Positions 19,504 to 30,337 of a stretch of DNA of 30,392 bases are shown here, in pieces (position 1 is the first letter of the stretch; each line of letters begins with the position of its first letter). The DNA is taken from contig BFEA01000473.1 in the NCBI GenBank assembly GCA_003427395.1, positions 1,101,022 through 1,131,413 on the forward strand. The letters are read 5' to 3'. The translations under genes and the position numbers were made by a program. The stretch is from Chara braunii. Lineage: Eukaryota; Streptophyta; Charophyceae; Charales; Characeae. The notes below the pieces were generated by a model, which searched no databases, was not told the DNA's origin, and saw nothing but the letters and a program-made list of their open reading frames with translations.

Positions 19504-20197
19504 GCAGCGCTCGCCGGTGATACACAATTTTCCACAATGTGAAGGAGGGATGTCAAAGGGGATTGTATGCATTCCGCAATGCTATGTCAGGTGTGAGTGA
19601 CAATCATGGACCCGTCAATGACGTCGTGGATCGTCCGCTATACTAGTCGTTGACAACTATACGGACCGAGTTGGGCGGCGCCATAGTTGCTGCAATCTCA
19701 GCGACATAACCGTCACGAGTGTGTGAACCAGATTTTCGGTTGGGAAATGTGCCCTATGATTCAGGTGCCAACTGCCATGATGGGGGTGATGATGCTGGGG
19801 AGCGGTGCATGTGAGGATCGCACGGCAGGTTGCAAAGCTCGTCCCCACAATCGGGCCGTGGTTCACCGTGTAGTCAGGGAGGGCGTGGTCGGCCCTGCAG
19901 TGCAGGTCGCTCCACTTCGACGCCTGCACGCAGGCAGACATGGTCAGATTGTGGGGACGGTGTTGACCAGTGCGGTCCTGACCCTAACTGAGAGTGTGTA
20001 CTCAAGACGATGGGATTATTGGAAAGACAAAAAATACGAGATGTTGTGTTCCTCAAACCGGCGAAGCTGCTTTAATTGTTAGGATTGTTTTATTTTTATT
20101 GCATGTGGCATGGTGGCGCGTGTTGTGTGCATGTGGATTTCTTATCATATTCTGACTAGTTCTGTCAGTTGGTGCTTGTTTGTGATCGTCGTTGCAA

Positions 20198-21164
20198 ATG
20201 GACGTGGAATCGGCACTTGTGGCAAACAACGTGTATTCCTCTCGATTGCTGCAGCAGTTGTATCATGTGACGGTTACCGCGGGATTGACGTACACACTTC
20301 TGAACAACTTGTTGTGTTGCGTTAGGGATGTGCTCAGTACACAAGCCCACATTCTATAAGTTCATGCGCACAGAGGTTGATGTATCGGGGGGGTGAAATT
20401 TAAAGGTTTGCAGACAAGGACTGCGATATTGTGAGTTGGCCATAGATACAGTGATGCGCTGTGAAGAGCATCTCACTTTAATGATTGATGGTCGGTATGA
20501 CTCTACCGGATCTGCGCAACATTGCACTGTCACCGCCATCGAGTACGAGACTCGCCTTGTCGTGGCTGTCAACACACTCCGTCCCAAAACAGAGGGCAAG
20601 GTGCGCACGAGGTTGGGATGTGGTTCCTCCGCGCTTGTGAGCTTTGCAGGGACGAGGGTGGAGATGCTGACACTTTGCACCACGATATCATGATGATCAT
20701 TGAGCATTGGGCTGGAGATCATTCGAGGTGTGTCGGCGAGAGACAACTTCTATGCGAGAAGGCAGGTGACCTAGGACGATTGCCTTTGTATTGTCGCGCG
20801 AACAGTGTATACGAAGTCATTCTTCACAATGTCAGTGATGAGTTCGAGGATGCCGGTGTCGGGCGTGGCAGTCCCACATCCAGACGTAAAGTAATTTTTG
20901 TGTCGGACCTCACGGTCGCATCACGCAGGAGTTTTAGAAGCGTTTCAGCGAAAGACCAATTCCGATCGTGCGCGCCAGCTATACCACTCGCGGTTCCCTG
21001 TGACGGGAAAGAGATCCCGCGAGGTACAACTCACCTCCACTTGCGGGAGTTGTCACCATCCCTCAGGTGGGCGTATCCCTGCTGAGCTACTGACTCACGT
21101 GCGAAGGCTTTTACTTGCAATCGCAGAGGTAAGCCAACCGAGGGCGTGTGCTCGATCGCCATAG
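20198..21164 (+). pseudogene. Decayed DDE transposase-like gene
   Basis: Pieces in three plus-strand frames fit one protein. They are a leucine-rich stretch from ATG 20198 (LLQQLYHVTVTAGLTYTLLN), a KPTFYKFMRTEVD segment near 20350, then EHLTLMIDGRYDSTGSAQHC at about 20466-20525 continuing to LVVAVNTLRPKTEGK. In the next frame are IIEHWAGDHSRC near 20695-20730 and LPLYCRANSVYEVILHNV. In the third frame, at about 20895-21140, are FQRKTNSDRARQLYH and GRIPAELLTHVRRLLLAIAE. The D-G-R-Y-D-S-x-G core followed by a beta-type block is what I recall from eukaryotic transposase-derived proteins of the Kolobok or Mutator-like type, where this Asp is proposed to be catalytic. Several frameshifts and stops are needed. 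The family name is uncertain; that this was once a mobile-element protein is likelier. Confidence 0.45.
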
Positions 21165-22690
21165 CATAGGCATACGCGCGGTTGAACGCCTAAGACTAAC
21201 CCGTATACTCGTTGGGCATCAGGGCGCTGATCTCCCAGACCGACTTACAAATCAGGGCGACTTGACTGACGAACTTTCGCGCATACTACGCTTGCCTAGA
21301 AATAGTTTCTATAAGTAAAACTCATAACCTATCCCGTTTTCAAAGCAGGATCCCTCTCATTACTTAAATTGTCAGGGGTTGCGCATAAGACACATACCCT
21401 ATCCTATCTAGTGATTAAGTCAATTCAACATATCTCTCTATGAAAAACCCTTCAACCATAGGATACATACATGTGAAGTAAGATAAGGCTGAGTAATTAG
21501 GCGAGGAGATGTTATATACACATAACACATTCACATAAACAGTCAAAATTCATCAAGGGAAAAACATAGGTCTTTGAGCTTCTAGACATGTAAAAATGAA
21601 ATGAACATGAAACGAATAAGGCTTGTCGCCTTAGCAATAATCCTAATTTTTTTTACAATCAGGGAAAAGGCGTAAGGCTGGGTACTCAAACCAATCGCGT
21701 ACTGATGGAACATTTGGATCAAGGTCCAGGATAACATAAGCCTCTCAATGAGTTATAGTGAATAGCGTGGTTGGTCGTTTTACTGACCTGCAAACAAAAC
21801 CAAATGCATTCCACAATTCTAACAGAGTCAACCCTTTATTCACTTTCACCCGCGTTACTTTTACACTTCCAATCCCTTCAGCCAGACATTCCCTTTTCGA
21901 CTTAGTCATTTAGCCTTATCTGACTTTAGTCATTTAAGGACCCTTTTTGACCAAACACAGACCCTTTAGACAATGACCCGAAAAACAGAAATGCCTTTCA
22001 GTGCAAAAGGTCAATGCAAAGTGTGGGTGTTGAGGGTGAGTTAGGGTTGAGTTGGCAAACCAACCTGTTACCATAAGGTAACAACATGTAGTCTTGTATA
22101 GACTCATAACGAGTCGACCTGATAGTAAAGGTGACCAGCAATCACACACAGGTCAACACGATCTCAACACCTTCTTGCCGTCCACATGATTGTATCTGAA
22201 GTTCAATATAGTGAACTTCATTTTAGTCGGGAATAATACTACATCGACGTAACTCCCTCTAGGTAGTCTCTCTAACTTCTTATCAGACCATTTTCTAGAG
22301 GCAGTAACCTAAAGAAGAAAGTATAAGCTAACATCGCCAATACTTTCTACCTCATCATATGATTCCCCACTTAAAACATGCACAGACAAAGCATCATCAA
22401 TCTTATTTGGAATAGAATCATAAGATTGTCATCAATCAAGAGGTTAAGGTAGCAGGATGGTTCACACGGGGCCACATTCCTTCTACCTCCACCTCAGTAG
22501 AATCAAGAAGCGGTCTGTCAATAATGAATCGATCTCTTCTCAGGGCTTTCATTGTTTCTTGTCCAGAAGATTAGTAACAGTATGGTAGATCACTCGAGAT
22601 CTACTCATCTTGACTGGGCGTCTGCTTGTGATAGGGCGGATCTCATGGCCTTGCTTCGCCTGTCTAATGTCTTGCATTAGATCAAGGTCA
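21165..22690. other. Unassigned 1.5-kb region, AT-richer
   Basis: No gene or element recognised. Open frames are short and unconvincing on both strands. A perfect 8-bp inverted repeat (GAAGTTCA, 6-nt loop, TGAACTTC) lies at 22198-22219. Confidence 0.4.
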
Positions 22691-22695
22691 TATGG

Positions 22696-23205
22696 TAATA
22701 AGGCGAGCTTCTCGGAGCCTCGCTACTCTTATCACCTTCCGTAGCACTATTGCGATAAGGCAGGTTTCTCGGAGCCTTGCTACTCTTATCACAGCCCGTA
22801 TTATTGTCGTGATAAGGCAGGCTTCTCGGAGCCTCGCTACTCTTATCATCGTCTGTGTTATTAATGCGATAAGGCAAGATTCTCGGAGCCTTGCTACTAT
22901 TATCACATTGTTAGTGACATCATTGCGATAAGGCAGGCTGCTCGGAGCCTTGCTACTCTTATCAAATTGTTAGTGACATCATCGTGATAAGGTAGGCTAC
23001 TCGGAGCCTTGCTACTCTTATCACATTTTTAGTGACATCATTGCGATAAGACACGTTGCTCGGAGCCTTGCTACTCTTATCACATTGTTAGTGACATCAT
23101 CGTGATAAGGCAGGTTGCTCGGAGAATTGTCACTCTTATCACATTGTTAGTGACATCATTGCGATAAGGCAGGCTGCTCGGAGCCTTGCTACTCTTGTCA
23201 CATTC
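22696..23205. repeat. 59-bp minisatellite with inverted GATAAG/CTTATC ends
   Basis: About nine copies. Each begins GCGATAAGGCAGGCTGCTCG, continues GAGCCTTGCTACTCTTATCA, and ends with a spacer ATTGTTAGTGACATCATT in the right-hand copies. GATAAG pairs with CTTATC, and AGGCT pairs with AGCCT around a GCTCGG loop, so each unit can fold. Left-hand copies have a different spacer. Confidence 0.93.
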
Positions 23206-23209
23206 AACA

Positions 23210-24180
23210 AGTTTTACCACGTGACTCGGTCGTTGCTTTTGACGCCACTTGAGCCCTTGATCATTCAGAAGCCTTTAAGACCATGCGGGTAGGCCATACG
23301 AGACTTATACCCTCATGTCCTAAACTCGTCCGTCTGATCCCTGACTGTGTTAGCTTTGGACTTTTTGAGAGTATGTAAGCATAGTCAAGAATTAGTTGAT
23401 GAGTTCCATTATTACAGTGTCTGATCATACCATGCATAATTCTTCAATCCACCGTGAATCCCATCTTTATCACTAGTCAGATGGTCTTTTAAGCAAGGGA
23501 AGACTGCACGGAATCGATCCCCCTGCGACCACATCCCCCCAAAGAAACATTCACATAGCGAGACAGTTACTCGGAACTTCTCGTTTTCGCTATGTTTATC
23601 AGTAACAGTTAGTCCTACACAATCTCTTTCTGCTAGATCATGACAGATGAACTGCGCACCGCATTGTCCCACTCGATTGGCTGCGTACAGTGTCTGCTCA
23701 CTTAATTGGTTGTGCGCTGCACTGCTCACCCAATCGGCTGCGGACAGCCCCACCTACTCGCGACACATCGATTTTTGGCCAACTCATGGCTATAATCGGT
23801 GATAAAGAAAACGAAAATAAAATATGATAAATAAATACAATCTGAAAAACAGATATGCAAGAAATATGAGTGGGAACGATATACTGAAAGCCAAGTCGCG
23901 AAATCACACAGATGTCTAAGTAATCGTGTACGAGCAGAGAGCACCAATGTACCGAGAGTCCGTCCAAATAACATCAATACAATGAACTCTTGACTCAATG
24001 TTCATGCCCTCGGGCCACACCAACACAGTATCCAATGTCGCTGCTCTTTGTCCAGCGCCCAGCCTACACTACTCGCCTATCCTTCTACAACCGCATTCAC
24101 GCATCAGACTCACTTCGACTTTGAAAACCACTGTGTATAAAGTCAATACCATAGTCAACCTCTCACATACACCAGGTGCG
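23210..24180. other. Unassigned region
   Basis: A 113-codon minus-strand frame (23753-23412) has mixed, protein-like composition, with LYAANRVGQCGAQFICHDL and GIHGGLKNYAWYDQTL, but no known motif and no conserved context. Its N-terminal DNA includes two loose copies of a 55-bp repeat (about 23655 and 23710). I do not call it a gene. Confidence 0.3.
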
Positions 24181-24189
24181 TATCCCTCT

Positions 24190-25190
24190 CTTTCTTTCTC
24201 TTTATTTTTCCCTCTCTGTCTCTCTCTTTGTGTGTATGTTGTCTCTCTTTGTGTGTGTCACAATGTACCGTGCGTCTTTGTGTATGTCACAGTGGCTGCG
24301 TGCCTGTTTCACTGCGTCTCTGAGTGCATCACTGTGTCTCTGAGTGCATCACTGCATCGCAGTGTATCTGTGTCACCGTGCACTACGTGACTGTGTATCT
24401 GCGTGATTCACTATGTATATCATGACATCTGTCCACGTCACAGCATTTGTCTGTGTGTGTCACAACACTTGTGTGTGTCACTGTATCTGTCTGTGTCACA
24501 ACATCTGGTTGTGTGTGTCACAACACCTATATGTGTGTCACAGTGTATGCCACCTTGACTGTGTATGTATGTTGTGTGTGCGTTCACTATGACTGTATGT
24601 GTCACAGTGTTTGTTCTCATTGTGTGCATGTGCTTCACTGTGTATGTCACGGTCTGTATCTTGCTGTGTATGCCACCGCCTGTGTCATTGTGTATGTTAC
24701 AGCGTCCGTGTCGTCGTGACTTTGTGTCTGTCACAGTGTGTCTATGGCACAGTGACTGTGTGTCTGTCACATCGTGTTTGTGGCACTGTGACTGTGTAAG
24801 TGTCGTAGTGTATGTCACAGTCTGTGTCACTATGTCTGTGTGTCACTATGTCTGTGTGTCACAGTGTCTCTGTGTCACAGTGTCTGTGTGTCACAGTGTC
24901 TGTTTCACTGTGTCACAGTATCTGTATGACTGTGAATCCGTGTGTGCGTTCACTGTGCACTGTGTATCTGCGTCACCGTGCACTGTGTGATTTTGTCTCT
25001 GTATGGCTCACTGCGTTTTTGCGTCAGTGTGACTGTGTGTGTGTCACAGTATCCTTTCACTGTGTATCTGTGTCACTGGTTTGTGTGCGTTTCATTGTGT
25101 CTTTGTCTTTTCTGTCTGTTTTTTTATCTGTGTCTGTCTGCCAGTTCGTTCATCCGTGTTTGCCTGTCTGTTTTCTTGTTTGTGTCGACC
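24190..25190. repeat. TGTGTCACAGTGTCTG-type degenerate minisatellite
   Basis: About 1 kb composed of variants of TGTGTCACAGTGTCTGTG with unit lengths from about 15 to 35 bp. Most regular at 24815-24910. CACAGTGT/ACACTGTG elements recur. The Cys/Val-rich plus-strand frames across it come from the repeat. Confidence 0.9.
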
Positions 25191-25460
25191 CTTGTCTGTT
25201 CTGGTCCAGTCAAGCAAGTACCGCATGGGGCTGTGTGCACTACGGGCATGGGAGAGGGCCAGACCATCGGGTTACGTAAGTATAGCACAAGAGGCAGCGC
25301 CCAGTCATTCATTCATTCCTGCGTGAGTCATGCGGAAGTGCTGCTACAGCGACCCGTGCGAGGTGGTCTGCAGTGAGCCCGAAGACGAAGTGGGCTAAAA
25401 GAAAGAGCTTAGCCATAGTGATAGGTTAGCAGCGGCCATAGCCGCCATAGCTGTAGATAG
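25190..25460. other. Unassigned spacer between two minisatellites
   Basis: Ordinary-composition DNA with no recognised feature. GGCCATAGCCGCCATAGC near 25434 is a short repeat. Confidence 0.4.
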
Positions 25461-25475
25461 AGTGTAGCGTGTGTG

Positions 25476-25856
25476 TGTGTGTATGTCCTTGTATATCTGT
25501 GTTACTGTATTTCCGTGTGTGTATGTCCTTGTATATCTGTGTTACTGTGTTTTCGTGTGTGTATGTCCTTGTATATCTGTGTTACTGTGTTTCTGTGTGT
25601 GTATGTCCTTGTATATTTGTGTTACTGTGTTGCCGCTGTCTCTTATACACATCTAGATGTGTATAAGAGACAGGTGTATGTCCTTGTATATCTGTGTTAC
25701 TGTGTTTCTGTGTGTGTATGTCCTTGTATATTTGTGTTACTGTGTTGCCGTGTTGCTGTGTTTCTGTGTGTGTATGTCCTTGTATATCTGTGTTACTATG
25801 TTTCTGTGTGTGTATGTCCTTGTATATCTGTGTTACTGTGTTTCTGTGTATGTATG
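25476..25856. repeat. 40-bp minisatellite, GTATGTCCTTGTATATCTGT
   Basis: ATGTCCTTG occurs at 25483, 25523, 25563 and 25603 with an exact 40-bp period, then again after the interruption at 25678. Units run GTGTGTATGTCCTTGTATAT then CTGTGTTACTGTGTTTCTGT. An adapter sequence interrupts the array at 25636-25673, so copy number here is unreliable. Confidence 0.95.
25636..25673. other. Nextera (Tn5 mosaic end) mate-pair junction adapter, artefact
   Basis: CTGTCTCTTATACACATCT is followed directly by its reverse complement AGATGTGTATAAGAGACAG, 38 bp with no mismatch. This is the junction adapter of Nextera mate-pair libraries: two Tn5 19-bp mosaic ends joined head to head. It is not part of the genome. 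Its translation gives the SYTHLDVYKRQ peptide that commonly marks such contamination. Sequence on its two sides may come from the two ends of a long fragment. Confidence 0.97.
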
Positions 25857-26060
25857 TGCGGGACATCCGGGGAGATCCAGGGGTGTGTGTGCAAACAAGT
25901 TGCTAGAAGTACAGTAATCGGCCATAGCCGACCGAAACAATTTTGAATCGGATCTGTGTTTCTTGGTTTCGTTTTCTCCGAACTTCAAGTTTGTGTATGC
26001 GCAAGTTGCCAGTTTCGTCTTCATCTGTTTTGCATGCATACTAAAGTGTCGGAAAGTCGA

Positions 26061-26077
26061 GTCTGATTGTACTTAAT

Positions 26078-26154
<77 letters not shown>

Positions 26155-26540
26155 TGCACAAAAAATTAATGATAGCGAACTTCAGTAACCAAGCAGCATC
26201 ATACACATGAGACCAGATAGTCGTGACTTCGAACCAGAAGCAAAGTTTGCATCACGGTCCCACTAAATAAGAGCACAGCTAAAGCTCATAATTGACAATG
26301 CTGGAACATTCTCATCATCGTCAACGAAGAACCAATGTTGATATCCTACCTGGTGCTCAGCACCTTGACTAAAGATGGCAGATCCTATCTAGCCTAGACT
26401 ACAATCCCAATGATGACGATAACAGTTCTCTTGAAGTGCGAGCAGATAGCGGCCAATGCCGCACGCTTCCAGCACCAGGTATGTCTCTCGCATCACTTAC
26501 AACCTCGTTCCCCAACACGGATTGCACGTGTAAGTAAGAA
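26061..26540. repeat. Left copy of a tandem ~485-bp duplication
   Basis: Matches 26549-27000 with an offset of 482-488 bp. Shared landmarks in order are GTCTGATTGT, (TAA)n, AGCGAACTTC, ACCAGATAGTC, ATTGACAATGCTGG, GATGGCAGATCCTATCTAGC, CGGCCAATGCCGCACGC and ACAACCTCGTTCCCCAAC. The copies have diverged by many substitutions and small indels. Confidence 0.88.
26081..26152. repeat. (TAA)n microsatellite, left
   Basis: About 24 AAT units near the left end of the first duplicated copy. Confidence 0.96.
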
Positions 26541-26548
26541 AGAGCATA

Positions 26549-26566
26549 GTCTGATTGTGAATTGGA

Positions 26567-26628
<62 letters not shown>

Positions 26629-27000
26629 TAATAATAGCAAGAAAGATGAGCAATAGCGAACTTCGGCAATCAAACAACATCATATACACAAGACCAGATA
26701 GTCATGACCTCGAACCAACAGCAGAATTGCTTCACGAGTTTCACCAAATAAGAAGACACCAAGAGCTCAAAATTGACAATGCTGGTAAAGTCTCATCATC
26801 ATCATCAATGAACAACCAATTTTGATATCCTATCTGGCACTCGGTGCCTAGACTACAGATGGCAGATCCTATCTAGCCTAGATTACAATGTCGTTGATGA
26901 CGTCAACAACTTCCCAAGTATGACCAGATCTCGGCCAATGCCGCACGCGTCAAGCACCAGGTATGTCTCCCGTATCACTCACAACCTCGTTCCCCAACTC
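26549..27000. repeat. Right copy of the tandem ~485-bp duplication
   Basis: Same landmarks as the copy to its left. Here a plus-strand frame (26562-26825) stays open through RPDSHDLEPTAELLHEFH and LKIDNAGKVSSSSS, while in the left copy the matching frame keeps RPDS, EP and IDNAG but has stops. An old coding sequence is possible but weakly supported. Confidence 0.85.
26567..26636. repeat. (TAA)n microsatellite, right
   Basis: About 22 AAT units with one interruption (ATGATA) near the right end. Confidence 0.95.
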
Positions 27001-27302
27001 ACAGATGCCACATCCACCCAAGAACCACTATCACCCCATCCAACAAACAGCAGCGCAACTCTGCTATGGCTGCCCGCTCCTTCTTCTTCTTTTTCTTCTT
27101 TTTTTCCCTTTCCTCTTCTTCTTACGCACTTCCTCTGCCACGCAATCACCTTCCCTCTACCACGCAATCACCTTCCTCCCTCTGCGCAATTCCTCCTTTT
27201 GCACCGTACCCGGCTATAATGTCGGCCAGGTTCCATTCAATCGGAAAAGTCGATTCCCCCTCCCCGTCTCTCTCTTTCGGACTCTCTGTGTGCTTTCGCC
27301 GA

Positions 27303-27303
<1 letters not shown>

Positions 27304-27343
<40 letters not shown>

Positions 27344-27344
27344 C
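27304..27344. repeat. (TC)n(AC)n compound microsatellite
   Basis: A TC run passes directly into an AC run. Confidence 0.95.
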
Positions 27345-27629
27345 TACACATATAGTAGTGAATATTTCCACATTCTAGTGGTAGTTTCATTCGATTTTAT
27401 TTTTATTTATTTATTTACTTATTTTTCCTATCGAGGGAAGTACCATGAGGTAAGCCGTGTGATCGTGGGCTTACCTGCCCTCTCTCTCCCCGTCGTCGAT
27501 CGAGTCGTCGTCGTCGTTAGGCGGTCTTCGTCGTCTTCGTCAGCGTCGTAACTCAAGTACAAGGTCCCTCGCCCGGGACATCGCCATCACCGACTACAGG
27601 GGTACGTATCCTCTCCTCCCTTCTCCTTT

Positions 27630-27702
27630 TTCTCCTTCCCTCCTCTTCTTCTTCTTCTTCTTCTTATTTTTTCTTCTTCTCCTTCTCCTCCTTCTTTCCT
27701 CC

Positions 27703-27734
<32 letters not shown>

Positions 27735-27766
27735 CTTCTTCTTCTTCTTCTTCTTCTTCTTCTTCT
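27630..27766. repeat. (TTC)n microsatellite and flanking pyrimidine tract
   Basis: A T/C-only stretch leads into about 20 perfect CTT units at 27705-27766. The minus strand reads as poly-Arg in one frame, which is a repeat product and not a protein call. Confidence 0.95.
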
Positions 27767-27829
27767 ATTTCTCATCTCCTCATTGTGCGCCCATTTCTTA
27801 GATCCCCTGCGTGTGCACTCCCGCACGCT

Positions 27830-28000
27830 CTACTTCCACTCGCGCAATTCTTTTTCTTCCTCCGCGCGGTCATTTTCTTCCTTCGTACGATTTCTCCTCT
27901 TACTCAGCGCGATTCTCTGCGATTCTCTTCTTCCTACGCGCTGTTCTCCTCTTCCTCCGCGCGATTCTCTTCTTCCTCCGCTCATTCTCCTTCTGCTTAC
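27830..28000. repeat. Loose CGCGCGATTCTCTTCTTCCT repeat
   Basis: Imperfect copies of GCGCGATTCTC(T)TCTTCCTC recur at roughly 20-30-bp intervals. The plus-strand frames across it are Ser/Leu/Arg-rich and low complexity. The same GCGCAATTC element appears near 27187. Confidence 0.6.
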
Positions 28001-28429
28001 CGCTTCTCCCCTTCGCGCCCGACTCTCCACTTTGCGACTCTATCTCCATCGCGTTCGTTGTCTCCTCCATGCTCTCTGCGCGCCTCGCATTCTTCTGCGC
28101 ACTTCCTCACCACTCCGCGGTACTACCTCTGTCAGCTCTGCAAAGGTGAGTCGAGATGCCCCGGTAGGATTCCCGAGTTTTCGACCGCGGGCTAATCGAG
28201 TAGCCCTGACTCGAACGAATCCACCCTCAATAGTAGGGTAGATTCGTTTGAATAACTCGTGAAATTTTTTTTTCGTAAAACGAAAAACGACAAAATTAAA
28301 GAAACAAAATAAAATAGAATAAAGGGAATAAAGGTAAGTACAGACAAAAAAAAAAAAAGGAAAAAATAAAAAAAACATAAAAGAATAAAAACGAAAACTG
28401 CATCTAACTACTAATCCTCTCGTGGAGCC

Positions 28430-28515
28430 AACTTTCGGATCCGGGGCCCATGCTCAACTGACCTCTAACGAACCCCCGACACGGAGGTCACGGGTTCAAG
28501 TCCCGGCCAGTCCGC
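28430..28515 (+). ncRNA. tRNA-like sequence with perfect B box
   Basis: GTTCAAGTC at 28494-28502 fits the Pol III B-box consensus, inside a GGGTTCAAGTCCCG T-arm-like hairpin. About 45 nt upstream, TGCTCAACTGAC could be a degraded A box. The outer ends do not pair as a tRNA acceptor stem, so this is a tRNA-derived remnant or SINE head rather than a tRNA gene. Confidence 0.35.
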
Positions 28516-28554
28516 GGGTGAAACGAAAGTAGAGCTCATCATAAAAAAAAATTA

Positions 28555-28635
28555 ACTCGGGGTCAGGGCAAATTCGATCCTTGCATCTCCAGCTTGACAG
28601 TCTGCCCCGAAACCTACTGAGCTAGTTCCTACTTC
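28555..28635 (-). ncRNA. tRNA-like sequence with perfect A box, near-perfect B box
   Basis: On the minus strand TAGCTCAGTAGG (28613-28624) matches the A-box consensus, and GATCGAATT (28571-28579) matches the B box except for its last base. The D-stem can pair (GCTC with GGGC). The anticodon arm is short and the acceptor ends do not pair, so it is not a functional tRNA. An ancient tRNA or tRNA-derived SINE fits best. Confidence 0.4.
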
Positions 28636-28639
28636 GAGT

Positions 28640-29360
28640 TGAAAAGGAGCAACTCTTGTATATGTGTAGGGGTAGGGCTCAGTTCGACCAGTGGCCTGGG
28701 CCCAAATCCATATGTGCACGTGTGCACGGCTGCCGGGCTGCGTGCCTGTCTGAGTGCTTATTGGCTTGAGTGTGTGTGTGACCCGCGAAGGTACTCGGTT
28801 AATCGGAAGGCCCGAAGGCCGGTACTTAGTTGTGGCCGTGACATTTGACAGTCGCGGCGGGGAAAACACTCAAGCGGTGGCAAAAAGGCCTGCGACACTT
28901 AAGAGTCGTGGAAAACACTCAAGTTGCGAGTAGGCAGTACCACACCAAGTACAGTTAGATGTGTCGGGTACTCGAGGCCGAGCAGAAGAAGACAAAAGTT
29001 GGCATTTTAGAAGCCCAGTACCGATAGATAGGTGGGGTACCAGTTCAAGTAGCCTGAGTCTAGGGCATACCTGGACGATACAAGGACCTACATGATGTTT
29101 CTATCGAAAGGGAGGAAATACCGGCTGCTTGGGTGCCAACGAGGTCAGGAAGTCATCGTCCAAGAGGCAAACGCCCCCTTGGGAGGCCGAGCGAGAGTCT
29201 CAACCTTACTTGCAGTATACGAGTAAGGTTAGAGGTACCACTCGAATAAGCGTGGCAATCCGAGCACTCCTGTAACCTGATAATCATACATTTTTAATCG
29301 CTCGGACCGTACGGTCGGAGCGTATATTAATTTATCCTGACTAATGTACCAACGATTAAG
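28640..29360. other. Unassigned region
   Basis: No gene recognised. GGAAAACACTCAAG occurs twice (28860 and 28910) and GGGTACTCG/GGGTACCAG-type motifs recur, suggesting an old repeat. Confidence 0.35.
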
Positions 29361-29362
29361 TC

Positions 29363-29743
29363 TCAGTGTGTGTGTCGTAGATCTACCCGACACAATACTA
29401 ACCCGATCAACCCGTCGGCCTCTTCTGTCGAAGGGCCATTACTACCGATTGTAACCATCACAGCGCGAATCATAACAACGTGCTCACATACTTTCGAAAT
29501 TTTATCACCAATTCGCCCTGACCTTAATAGCCAAGGAAATCCTTTCAAGTGCCACGCCAAAGCGTGCACACCCTTTTCATCCCAAACTAGCTCCGTCATG
29601 GTAGCCGACGCCGTCACCGTGTCGAATGCCAAAGCATGGTCAAATACCCTTGTAAGGGTATTTGGTCCGACACCGGGATTGTAGGTGATGATTCCGGGAA
29701 AGCATCGACCTCGGAATCGGGGCATGACGATATTGAGCTGCAC
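29363..29743. other. Segment open on both strands, no domain
   Basis: A 126-codon minus-strand frame and a 104-codon plus-strand frame (29370-29684) overlap almost fully. Both have mixed composition and neither shows a motif I know. Coding cannot be assigned. Confidence 0.25.
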
Positions 29744-29886
29744 AGTGTTTGACTTGTAGTGCCTCTAGGTTATTATGCATTAGAGTCTTGTTAGTGTTTT
29801 ACGTACTATTTCAGCACGATGTGGTTACCCTCTTAGTGTTTGTGATCAGTGTTTGTTTTTCGTTCCTTTTCGTCTCCTTCTCGTTG

Positions 29887-29926
29887 CTCTCTCTCTCTCT
29901 CTCAATATATATATATATATATATAT
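29887..29926. repeat. (TC)n(AT)n compound microsatellite
   Basis: A TC run (29887-29903) is followed directly by an AT run. Confidence 0.95.
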
Positions 29927-30117
29927 GGGTTGAGGGGTTTGATGAAATACAAAGAAATATTTTTTTGAAATCCCATGGCAGCGGTTGGACCTGTGATCTT
30001 TGCAAAACACATTTACCGGGTACCGTCCATGTTTGCAAGACGTTATCTTCGCGTTTTGGCCTCTTGTTATGTGCTTATGCGTGTGTGAGATAGAGATAGA
30101 GAAGGGAAACGTCAAGC

Positions 30118-30171
<54 letters not shown>
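30118..30171. repeat. (GA)n microsatellite
   Basis: About 27 GA units; another shorter GA-rich stretch follows at 30237-30261. Confidence 0.96.
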
Positions 30172-30175
<4 letters not shown>

Positions 30176-30332
30176 CTCGGCGAACCTCGCCAAGATAGGC
30201 CTCGGTATGACGCAAAGTATCACAACTTGCCATGGGGGAAGAGAGATAGAGAGAGAGAGACTAAGAGATGCACAACTCGCCGTTACCGGTCACACCAATG
30301 ATCACATCAACTCACGGAATGCATTATTTCAT

Positions 30333-30337
<5 letters not shown>

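Noticed and set aside
24438-25946. Cys/Val-rich membrane-like ORFs on plus and His/Thr-rich ORFs on minus
   Set aside because: They are translations of TGTG-type tandem repeats and of the adapter; copy differences ignore codon position.
27587-27826. Poly-Arg protein on the minus strand
   Set aside because: Direct product of a (TTC)n microsatellite.
28430-28515. Functional tRNA-Val-like gene
   Set aside because: A GAC anticodon-like loop can be drawn, but the anticodon stem and acceptor stem do not pair and the A box is degraded.
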